Below, one piece after another: positions 1 to 5,579 of a stretch of DNA of 6,388 nt (position 1 is the first letter of the stretch; every line of letters begins with the position of its first letter). A program made the translations under genes and the position numbers. This DNA comes from Candidatus Methylomirabilota bacterium (GTDB lineage: Bacteria > Methylomirabilota > Methylomirabilia > Methylomirabilales > Methylomirabilaceae), in the NCBI GenBank assembly GCA_028869615.1, contig JAGWRQ010000126.1, forward strand, positions 1 to 6,388, given 5' to 3'. The notes under the pieces were generated by a model. It was not told the DNA's origin and searched no databases. It saw only the letters and a program-made list of their open reading frames with translations.

Positions 1-544
1 CGGCCCCGGCCCGAATGACCTCTCCGACATTGCTCGGCGTGATGCCGCCGATGGCCACGATCGGGCGATCGATCCGGGCCCGCAATTGCCGAATCGTGTC
101 GCAGCCGACCGGTTGGTACCCAGTGGCTTTCGTGGCTGTGGCAAAGATCGGCCCAATGCCGAGATAATCGGCCCCCTGCTCTGCTGCCCGGAGGGCCTGC
201 TCCAGGGAGTGGGTCGAAACCCCCAGGATCTTGCCCCTCCCCAGGAGTCTACGCGCGTCCCCGGGCGGCAGGTCATCCTGTCCAAGGTGGACCCCGTCGG
301 CATCGGCCGCGAGCGCCAGGTCCAGTCTGTCATTGACAATGAAGCAGACCCCACGCGCTCGGCACAGTTGCGCGATCTCACGCGCCTCATGTAAAAGCTG
401 ACGTGGTCCGGCCACCTTGTCCCGAAGCTGGATCATCGACGCTCCACCTTCCACGGCTCGTGCCGCAATGTCAAAGTGACTCAGCGCGCCTCCCATCTGA
501 CGGTCGGTGATGACGCACAGGCGACATGCGTTCCACGGAATCAA
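1..544 (-). CDS. thiE: Thiamine phosphate synthase, 3' end cut by window edge
   Basis: The product joins HMP-pyrophosphate to thiazole phosphate to make thiamine monophosphate in the cytoplasm. I translated the minus strand by hand. Counting from a TTG at 544-542, the frame gives about 181 residues of a TIM-barrel ThiE. It shows LCVITDR (9-15), QLRDK (39-43), VNDR (70-73), DGVHLGQDD (83-91), GVSTH (108-112), the phosphate/Mg loop GPIFATATK (131-139) and AIGGI (164-168). About 30-40 C-terminal residues should lie beyond the edge. The start is uncertain: there is no in-frame ATG. The TTG at 544 leaves eight residues before the first strand, which suits the family, but it has no clear Shine-Dalgarno. 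The frame stays open to a TGA at 637-635, so a TTG at 622-620 is an alternative. The family call is firm; the start is not. Confidence 0.92.
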   Translation of the reverse strand, partial: MIPWNACRLCVITDRQMGGALSHFDIAARAVEGGASMIQLRDKVAGPRQLLHEAREIAQLCRARGVCFIVNDRLDLALAADADGVHLGQDDLPPGDARRLLGRGKILGVSTHSLEQALRAAEQGADYLGIGPIFATATKATGYQPVGCDTIRQLRARIDRPIVAIGGITPSNVGEVIRAGA

Positions 545-624
545 GGAGCTATCTTGGTGAGCAATACCACATGTGTCTGCGATACGCTCATGGGCAGAAA
601 AATCCGCGGCAACACACCGCAACT

Positions 625-724
625 CAATGACTCGTCATTGCGAGCGACCAACGGGAGCGTGGCAATCTCACCGTAGTTGTCCTGAACGACTGTGAGATTG
701 CTTCGGTTGCGCCTCGCAATGACG
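625..724. repeat. Large imperfect palindromic repeat (REP-like, GTCATTGCGAG family)
   Basis: The left arm 633-670 begins cgtcattgcgagcg and ends ggcaatctca. The right arm 693-724 begins tgagattgcttcgg and ends cctcgcaatgacg. The arms are reverse complements with a few mismatches and small indels. The spacer 671-692 contains a further short hairpin, agttgt/acgact, so the whole element could fold into one long stem-loop on either strand. Just outside, 625-640 is a perfect 7-bp inverted repeat, caatgac-tc-gtcattg, which places a second copy of the terminal motif back to back with the left end. Short dispersed palindromes with these termini are known from many bacterial genomes. The copy number here cannot be seen from one window. 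It fills most of the efp-thiE gap. Confidence 0.85.
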
Positions 725-762
725 CGGGGGTTTCGACCCGATCCATAGATGGGTAAATCGCC

Positions 763-1320
763 TCAGGCTCGCTCCACATAGGCGCCGGTCCGCGTATCGA
801 CACGAAGCAGATCACCGACGTTAATGAACAGCGGAACCTGAATCGAAGCGCCCGTCTCGAGTGTCGCCGGCTTGGAGCCACCGGACGCGGTATCGCCACG
901 AACGCCCGGTTCGGTCTCAGCGACCCTGAGATCAACGAAGGTCGGCAGCACCACGCCGATCGGTTCCCCACGATGGCTCATGACCGAGATGATCATCTCT
1001 TCTTTAAGGAAGCCGCTGGCGTCTCCAAGCTGTTTCTCGTCCATCGTAAATTGGTTGAAACTTTCCGTATCCATGAAGTGGTAGACATCGCCGTCATGGT
1101 AGAGGAATTGCACCTTGCGCTCCTCCACCTCCGCCTTCGGGAGCTTTTCGTCAGTTCTGAAGGTACGGTCGATGATGGCACCGGTCTTCATATTCTTCAG
1201 CTTGGTGCGCATAAAGGCGCCGCCTTTGCCAGGCTTGACCCAGTGATAGTCAGTCACGACGTAGGGGGTTCCGTCCAGTTCGACCTTCACTCCGGAGCGC
1301 AGATCTCCTCCAGAAATCAT
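763..1320 (-). CDS. efp: Translation elongation factor P
   Basis: EF-P binds ribosomes stalled on polyproline between the P and E sites and stimulates peptide-bond formation. The 185-residue product has normal length and the three usual domains: KOW-like (about 1-62), central OB (about 65-127) and C-terminal OB (about 130-185). The loop VKPGKGGAF carries Lys32 at its tip, the residue that is post-translationally modified in Lys-type EF-Ps. The C-terminal signature starts KPATLETG and runs through QVPLFINVGD, and the protein ends GAYVERA. The sequence resembles the Bacillus type (MIS start, Lys32, ETEPGVRGDTASGG). The start is the second of two adjacent ATGs (1320-1318): AGGAG at 1326-1330 is 5 nt from it but only 2 nt from the first. 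A TTG further upstream (1350) is less likely. The gene lies 45 nt after aroQ and is probably cotranscribed with it. Confidence 0.97.
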   Translation of the reverse strand: MISGGDLRSGVKVELDGTPYVVTDYHWVKPGKGGAFMRTKLKNMKTGAIIDRTFRTDEKLPKAEVEERKVQFLYHDGDVYHFMDTESFNQFTMDEKQLGDASGFLKEEMIISVMSHRGEPIGVVLPTFVDLRVAETEPGVRGDTASGGSKPATLETGASIQVPLFINVGDLLRVDTRTGAYVERA

Positions 1321-1325
1321 CATTT

Positions 1326-1330
1326 CTCCT
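1326..1330 (-). promoter_or_regulatory. Ribosome binding site of efp, decides the start
   Basis: AGGAG (reading aaaaggagaa on the minus strand) is the best Shine-Dalgarno in the window. Its spacing is 5 nt to the ATG at 1320 and 2 nt to the ATG at 1323, which favours the second ATG and the MISGG N-terminus. A strong independent site fits efp needing higher expression than the coupled aro genes before it. Confidence 0.75.
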
Positions 1331-1365
1331 TTTCGCCATGAATAGGCCAAACCTGAGCATTCACT

Positions 1366-1836
1366 TCATAATCCCTTTTTGTCGAGCAGGTGAAGAACCG
1401 CTTCTATTCCCAGCCGATAACTAAAGGCGCCGAACCCAGTGATCTGTCCGGCGGCAACGCCGGCAATTAAAGAGTGATGGCGAAACTCTTCGCGGCGATA
1501 GATGTTCGACAGATGCACTTCGACCGTAGGGAGCGCCGCGGCAACGACCGCATCCCGCAATCCTACACTCGAATGGGTCAAGCCGGCTGCATTGATAATC
1601 ATGGCATTAGCCCATCCGATGGCCTTGTGGATCGCATCAATAAGTTCGCCTTCGTGGTTGGATTGGATGAAACGGATTTCGGCTCCTCGTGAGTCAGCAC
1701 AGGACCTCAGCTCATCCTCGATCTCCTTCAGCGTTGTACGACCATACTGGTCCGGTTCGCGACGGCCCAATAGGTTCAAGTTGGGACCGTTCACCACCAG
1801 GATCCGTCTTCCCGAGTCGCGCTTCGCCTTATTCAT
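1366..1836 (-). CDS. aroQ: 3-dehydroquinate dehydratase, type II
   Basis: The enzyme dehydrates 3-dehydroquinate to 3-dehydroshikimate, step 3 of the shikimate pathway; type II enzymes are cytoplasmic dodecamers of a flavodoxin-like fold. The 156-residue product is family length. It has NGPNLNLLG (16-24), the flexible lid RREPDQYG with the catalytic Tyr31, QSNHEGELID (58-67), INAAGLTHSS (81-90), and EVHLSNIYRREEFRHHS (106-122) with the catalytic His108 and the lid-closing arginines. The start ATG is one base after the aroB stop (TGA-c-ATG). Its Shine-Dalgarno, GGAG at 1845-1848, sits inside the end of aroB with 8-nt spacing, so the two are probably translationally coupled. The family is unrelated to type I AroD, so the symbol aroQ is appropriate. 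Confidence 0.97.
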   Translation of the reverse strand: MNKAKRDSGRRILVVNGPNLNLLGRREPDQYGRTTLKEIEDELRSCADSRGAEIRFIQSNHEGELIDAIHKAIGWANAMIINAAGLTHSSVGLRDAVVAAALPTVEVHLSNIYRREEFRHHSLIAGVAAGQITGFGAFSYRLGIEAVLHLLDKKGL

Positions 1837-1837
1837 G

Positions 1838-2932
1838 TCACAAGCTCCACGCTGCAGTGATCGCTGCCCTCAGCTCATCGAGATCCGAAATGGCGGCCAA
1901 TGTCGCATGACCGATCCCCTTCGTCAAGACGAAATATATCATCTGATTTCTCACCTTCTTATCGTAACCTATTGTATGTAAAATACTTTTTGCATCAACA
2001 GATGCTCTTGTCGGGAGCCCGATTCTCGTCAGGAGCCGCCGTAGCCGATCCAGGTCTTCGTGTTCGCACAGGCCTCGGTTGACCGAAAGCATGGTCGCCA
2101 CCACCATGCCGATTGCTATTGCCTCACCGTGAAGCAGTCGGCGGTATCCGGCGGTGGTCTCGAGGGCGTGGCCCACAGTATGCCCGAAGTTGAGAATAGC
2201 GCGCATCCCCTCCTCTCGTTCATCCTGTTCGACGACCTGCGCCTTGATCGCGCATGAGCGGGTCACAAGATGGGTCAGGGGTTCTTCCTCTGCGCGAAGG
2301 ATTGAATCCAGGTGCGTTTCAACGTACGCGAAGAGCTCCCGATCGGCAATCATGCCGTATTTTACCACCTCGGCCAGCCCCGCCCGCATCTGTCGCGGCG
2401 GCAGTGACTTCATGGTCTGAACATCAGCTACGACCAGCGACGGCTGATAAAAGGCGCCAACCAGGTTCTTCCCTGCCGGCAGATTGACGGCAACCTTCCC
2501 GCCGACGCTACTGTCAACCTGAGCCAGGAGCGTAGTTGGAACCTGAATCAACGGAAGGCCTCGAAGGAAGGTCGCCGCCGCATACCCTGCCAGGTCGCCG
2601 ATCACCCCCCCGCCCAAGGCGACTACGGCAGCGCGACGATCCATCCGGTTGTGCAAGAAGGCCCGATATAGGCCTGCCGCTTGACGCAACGACTTTGCCC
2701 GCTCCCCTGCTGGAACCTCTGTCGTTGCCACCTGAAACCCAGCCCGTCGGAGCGAGGCCGTTACCCTGGCCCCATAGAGGCGACCCACGACAGGATTCGT
2801 GACGATCATCACTCGCCTGCTTAGGAGTAGCTCACCACAGAGGTCGCCCAGTTGCTTCAGTAATCCGGTGCCGACGACAATCTGGTAGCTCCTGCTGCCA
2901 AGCGCGACAGGGACTTTGGCTGCACTCTTCAT
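1838..2932 (-). CDS. aroB: 3-dehydroquinate synthase
   Basis: The enzyme converts DAHP to 3-dehydroquinate, step 2 of the shikimate pathway, using NAD and a divalent metal, usually zinc. The 364-residue product is full length. The NAD-binding region has PAGER (74-78), GGGVIGDLAGYAAATFLRG (107-125), QVPTTLLAQVDSSVGGK (130-146) and the NLVGAFYQP segment (156-164). The expected metal ligands are Glu188 (in GLAEVVKYG), His251 (in NFGHTVGHALE) and His268 (in LLHGEAIAIGM). A DKKVRN motif follows near the C-terminus. The start ATG overlaps the aroK stop by ATGA at 2932-2929, and only a weak ribosome binding site (GAG) is visible. Translation therefore probably depends on ribosomes finishing aroK. 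No damage or missing residue was seen. Confidence 0.98.
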   Translation of the reverse strand: MKSAAKVPVALGSRSYQIVVGTGLLKQLGDLCGELLLSRRVMIVTNPVVGRLYGARVTASLRRAGFQVATTEVPAGERAKSLRQAAGLYRAFLHNRMDRRAAVVALGGGVIGDLAGYAAATFLRGLPLIQVPTTLLAQVDSSVGGKVAVNLPAGKNLVGAFYQPSLVVADVQTMKSLPPRQMRAGLAEVVKYGMIADRELFAYVETHLDSILRAEEEPLTHLVTRSCAIKAQVVEQDEREEGMRAILNFGHTVGHALETTAGYRRLLHGEAIAIGMVVATMLSVNRGLCEHEDLDRLRRLLTRIGLPTRASVDAKSILHTIGYDKKVRNQMIYFVLTKGIGHATLAAISDLDELRAAITAAWSL

Positions 2933-3459
2933 GGCACTCTATCGACATTCCCGACCGCCTCCAGGCGGAGATGGCACATGATTCGATCAACGATCTCCTC
3001 GATATCCGCTCCGCTTGTGTCAATGGAGAGATCCGCTTGGGCATAGGCAGCGGCCCGCTGCTCCAGCAACTCGCGGATTCTGGCGAGCCGGTCCGGACTC
3101 TGTAATAAGGGACGGCGGGCATCGCCTCCCAACCGTTGCAGGATGACGGCCGGCTCGGCCACAAGACACACAAGCATCGCTCCGATCCTGAGGTTCCGAA
3201 GATTTTCCGGGTCGAGCACGGCGCCGCCGCCTGTGGCAACCACACAACTCCCGCGATTCGCCAGGCTCGCAATCAGCTCCCGTTCTCTCCGCCTGAAGCC
3301 GGACTCGCCCTCCGAAGCAAAAATTTCCGGGATCGCCATGCTCGCCGCCGCTTCAATCGCGTCGTCCAGATCGACAAAGGGCAGGGCCAGCCGCTCGGCC
3401 AGACGACGACCCACCACACTTTTCCCTGTCCCCATGAACCCGGTGAGCACAACCTTCAT
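2929..3459 (-). CDS. aroK: Shikimate kinase
   Basis: The enzyme phosphorylates shikimate at O3 with ATP, step 5 of the pathway, and is a small cytoplasmic NMP-kinase-fold protein. From the ATG at 3459 it has 176 residues, a normal length. It shows the Walker A loop GFMGTGKS (7-14), the shikimate-binding aspartates in VDLDD (29-33), FRRRE (55-59) with its substrate-binding arginine, the GGGAV loop in VVATGGGAVLD, and the lid GGDARRPLLQ. The chosen ATG starts MKVVLTGFMG, the usual N-terminus, one base after the aroC stop (TGA-t-ATG). A TTG at 3483-3481 with AGGGG upstream would add eight residues and overlap aroC; I consider it less likely because it lengthens a typically short N-terminus. aroK versus aroL cannot be separated by sequence alone, but linkage to aroB favours aroK. 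Confidence 0.96.
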   Translation of the reverse strand: MKVVLTGFMGTGKSVVGRRLAERLALPFVDLDDAIEAAASMAIPEIFASEGESGFRRRERELIASLANRGSCVVATGGGAVLDPENLRNLRIGAMLVCLVAEPAVILQRLGGDARRPLLQSPDRLARIRELLEQRAAAYAQADLSIDTSGADIEEIVDRIMCHLRLEAVGNVDRVP

Positions 3460-3460
3460 A

Positions 3461-4624
3461 TCAGCGTTCGCGAATAGAGGCAATATACCCCTGGTAATTG
3501 CGCGTCATCTCCTGCAGGCTGTCGCCGCCGAATTTTTCACGAAATGTCCTGGCAATCTCAAAGGCTACCACGGCTTCTCCAACCACCGCGGCGGCCGGGA
3601 CCGCGCAGATATCCGATCGTTCGACGCTCGCGTGAAACGGCTCTTTCGTGCGGAGGTCCACGGAAGCCATCGGGGCGTACTGCGTGGCAATCGGTTTCAT
3701 CGCGCCCCGAACCAGAATCGACTCGCCGTTCGACATCCCCCCTTCCAGTCCACCCGCCCGGTTGGTTTTCCGCATGAAGCTGCCACCCTCGTAGAAGATC
3801 TCATCATGGGCCTCAGACCCGAATCGTCTGGCGCCCTCAAACCCCAGGCCGATCTCCACCCCTTTGATCGCCTGGATGCTCATGACCGCCTGGGCAAGCC
3901 GACCGTCGAGTTTGCAGTCCCACTGCGCATAACTGCCGAGTCCAACCGGCGGATTGAGCGCAACCACCTCGAATACGCCCCCGAGACTGGTGCCCCTGCT
4001 CCGCGCCTCGTCTATCTTTCGCATCATCGCTTCGCTCGCCTGCTGATCTGCACATCGCACCGGAGAGGTCTCAGCGCGCTCTCGGATCTCCGCACATGAG
4101 AGGCCATCCGTCTTGGCCGTGACGGGCCCGATCCCAACGACATGACTGAACACCTCAACGCCGAACTGCAACAGCAGCCGTTTACAGACGGCCCCAACAG
4201 CCACGCGGGCGGCCGTCTCTCTGGCGCTGGCCCGTTCAAGCACGTTGCGGATATCCTGGTGCCCATACTTGAGCGCTCCGGCCAAATCCGCGTGCCCCGG
4301 TCGTGGACGAGTGACGGGTTCTTTCGGATCAGCCTCCCTCCCTGTCGGGGTTGGGTCCATCGTGAGCTTCCAGTTTTCCCAATCACGATTCGCGATGAAG
4401 ATCGCGATCGGTCCACCCATAGTCAGACCATGGCGCACGCCGCCTACAATGGTGGCGTCGTCCTTTTCGATGCGCATCCTGCCCCCGCGTCCGTACCCCT
4501 GCTGCCTTCTCACGAGCTCACGCGTGATCTCCTCGGCAGCAATTGGAAGATTGGCCGGGATGCCCTCCAGGATCGTCGTAAGCATCGGACCATGGGATTC
4601 GCCGGCGGTCAGGTAACGTAGCAT
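3461..4624 (-). CDS. aroC: Chorismate synthase
   Basis: The enzyme removes phosphate from EPSP to give chorismate, the last shikimate step, and needs reduced FMN. The 387-residue product falls in the usual range. It has GESHG (8-12) with His11, the FMN-binding run QGYGRGGRMRIEKD (42-55), GGPIAIFIANRDWENW (70-85), PRPGHADLAG (107-116) with His111, ERASARETAARVAVGA (130-145), the GGLEGGMSNGE turn (291-301) and RSDICAVPAA (336-345). These cover the three standard chorismate synthase signatures. The start ATG is 4 nt after the stop of the upstream exported-protein gene (TGA-aggt-ATG). The ribosome binding site is weak (AAGG almost touching the ATG), so coupling with the gene before it is likely. 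The stop is one base before aroK. No defect was seen. Confidence 0.98.
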   Translation of the reverse strand: MLRYLTAGESHGPMLTTILEGIPANLPIAAEEITRELVRRQQGYGRGGRMRIEKDDATIVGGVRHGLTMGGPIAIFIANRDWENWKLTMDPTPTGREADPKEPVTRPRPGHADLAGALKYGHQDIRNVLERASARETAARVAVGAVCKRLLLQFGVEVFSHVVGIGPVTAKTDGLSCAEIRERAETSPVRCADQQASEAMMRKIDEARSRGTSLGGVFEVVALNPPVGLGSYAQWDCKLDGRLAQAVMSIQAIKGVEIGLGFEGARRFGSEAHDEIFYEGGSFMRKTNRAGGLEGGMSNGESILVRGAMKPIATQYAPMASVDLRTKEPFHASVERSDICAVPAAAVVGEAVVAFEIARTFREKFGGDSLQEMTRNYQGYIASIRER

Positions 4625-4628
4625 ACCT

Positions 4629-5453
4629 TCACTCTGTCACCGGTTCTTTTTCTTGTTCTTGTATTTCTTTCGGCGGCTCAAGAGAGTCGATCCTGGAGCG
4701 CTGCAGCAGATATTCGACGCACTGTTGCGCGAAAAGATCCCGATCCTGCCAGTCGCCGGTGAGTGTCATGTCCATCGCAATCGCCAGGACGGTTCCCTGG
4801 CCGGCACTGCGCTCAGCAATGAGCGGCATTGGGCGACGCCCGCCCCCCTGAATCTCTCTACCACCGGGATCTCTTCCACCGGCAAAGGCGGCCTTGGATG
4901 CCTTACGGTACTGGGCGATCTCTTGAGCGCCGCTGTTCAGGTCGAGCTCGTTGAAGAAGGCCATTGTCGGAATCACAACGTCTCTCAGGATCGGATGGCC
5001 GGGCTGAAAAATCAGCGTTGGGCCGAAGGGGTGTGGAAGCCAGTCATCCCGCGACGGCTTCAGCGGCAAAAGGTCCGCCAACGCCGTATCGGCATACCCG
5101 CCGCTCCCGTAAGACTGGTTTCCACCTGTGATCAGCAATGAACCCCCGCGCTCCAAATAGTCCGCAAGCCCATCGCGCGCCGTTTCAGGCAGGCTGTTGT
5201 AGCTTACGTTTGAGAGGATCACCACCGAGAACGCGGTCAATGGAGAATCTCCGAGGTCGTGCTTGACAACCGCGCCGGTCTTCGACTCCACCTCTGACCA
5301 GGTGATGTAAGAGTCGTCCCCCAGGGAAAGGATCATCGGCTCACCCTTGGCCATGAGATCATGAGGATCAAGCAATCCCCAGCCCAGGACAGCAGTGGCC
5401 CCGATCACAAGAAGCCTCATGGCCAAAGAGAAATGTTTCAGCAGCTTACGCAT
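4629..5453 (-). CDS. Exported protein with glutamine-amidotransferase-like fold, function unknown
   Basis: The 274-residue product starts with a signal peptide or membrane anchor: positive residues RKLLKH, a hydrophobic stretch at about 10-28, and a possible cleavage near LMAKG (33-37). The rest, about 40-253, resembles the class I glutamine-amidotransferase-like domain found in putative membrane/VWA-linked proteins: a buried strand FSVVILSNV (75-83), YLERGGSLLITGG (99-111), QSYGSGGYADTALADLLPL (113-131), then GQGTVLAIAMDM (218-229). No cysteine lies at the expected nucleophile turn; the only one is Cys245 near the end, so amidotransferase activity is unlikely and a binding or structural role is more plausible. 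A Gly/Arg-rich stretch (191-207) and an acidic tail (from about 258) look disordered. AAGGA at 5460-5464 lies 6 nt before the ATG. Tight spacing to aroC suggests cotranscription, but a metabolic link is unproven. Confidence 0.75.
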   Translation of the reverse strand: MRKLLKHFSLAMRLLVIGATAVLGWGLLDPHDLMAKGEPMILSLGDDSYITWSEVESKTGAVVKHDLGDSPLTAFSVVILSNVSYNSLPETARDGLADYLERGGSLLITGGNQSYGSGGYADTALADLLPLKPSRDDWLPHPFGPTLIFQPGHPILRDVVIPTMAFFNELDLNSGAQEIAQYRKASKAAFAGGRDPGGREIQGGGRRPMPLIAERSAGQGTVLAIAMDMTLTGDWQDRDLFAQQCVEYLLQRSRIDSLEPPKEIQEQEKEPVTE

Positions 5454-5459
5454 GGCTTG

Positions 5460-5464
5460 TCCTT
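5460..5464 (-). promoter_or_regulatory. Ribosome binding site of the exported GATase-like gene
   Basis: AAGGA on the minus strand lies 6 nt before the ATG at 5453, good spacing. It supports this start over the internal methionines at residues 12, 34 and 40, and therefore supports the presence of the N-terminal export signal. Confidence 0.6.
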
Positions 5465-5474
5465 TTTAAGCTGG

Positions 5475-5503
5475 ATTGTACCCCAACTGGTAGCGCGATA
5501 AAA
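5475..5503 (-). promoter_or_regulatory. Candidate sigma70-type promoter for the aro-efp operon
   Basis: On the minus strand TACAAT (5480-5475) matches five of six bases of a -10 box. A weak -35, TTTTAT (5503-5498), sits 17 bp upstream with three of six matches. Transcription would start near 5468, giving a leader of about 15 nt before the ATG at 5453. It is the only reasonable promoter seen ahead of the tightly packed genes. The poor -35 keeps confidence modest. Confidence 0.4.
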
Positions 5504-5531
5504 GGGAAAACCCAGCCGGGGGCGCGTTGGG
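5500..5531 (-). terminator. Weak terminator-like hairpin after the right-hand hypothetical gene
   Basis: Reading the minus strand, CCCA-ac-GC, a C-rich loop and GC-TGGG form a short stem with a two-base bulge. TTTTCCCTTTT follows at 5510-5500. The layout resembles an intrinsic terminator, but the stem is short and bulged and the T-run is interrupted. It lies about 50 nt past the stop of the gene ending at 5580, and its T-run overlaps the candidate -35 region of the next unit. If it is inactive, the right-hand gene reads through into the aro operon. Confidence 0.35.
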
Positions 5532-5559
5532 AGGAGAATCAGGCGAGCGGTGAGCGGGG

Positions 5560-5569
5560 CCGGATCCGG
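5560..5569. other. Perfect 10-bp palindrome in the intergenic gap
   Basis: ccggatccgg is a perfect palindrome 10 nt beyond the stop of the right-hand hypothetical gene. It could be a protein-binding site or chance in GC-rich DNA. Apart from this, the terminator-like hairpin and the promoter candidate, I see nothing in the gap 5454-5579. Confidence 0.25.
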
Positions 5570-5579
5570 TTGGCAGTGA

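Noticed and set aside
86..394. 102-codon plus-strand frame at the left edge
   Set aside because: Antisense to thiE, whose minus-strand translation has every ThiE motif.
545..632. Possible TPP riboswitch ahead of thiE
   Set aside because: No CUGAGA or other conserved thi-box element is visible on the minus strand, and the space is too short between the repeat and the gene.
728..739. gggtttcgaccc hairpin just after the efp stop as an intrinsic terminator
   Set aside because: The stem is only 4 bp and no T-run follows on the minus strand.
624..971. 115-codon minus-strand frame over the end of efp and the repeat
   Set aside because: Out-of-frame overlap with efp; arginine/serine-rich product without domain features; part of it is just the palindromic repeat.
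1502..1981. 159-codon plus-strand frame opposite aroQ and the end of aroB
   Set aside because: Antisense shadow; both minus-strand genes carry complete catalytic motifs and the plus-strand product shows none.
2832..3272. 146-codon minus-strand frame inside aroK/aroB
   Set aside because: Alternative frame of aroK with Cys/Ser/Trp-rich low-quality product; aroK itself is intact.
3143..4099. Long open frame of 318 codons on the plus strand opposite aroC and aroK
   Set aside because: It lies wholly antisense to two intact conserved enzymes, has a composition typical of a GC-rich shadow frame and shows no recognisable domain.
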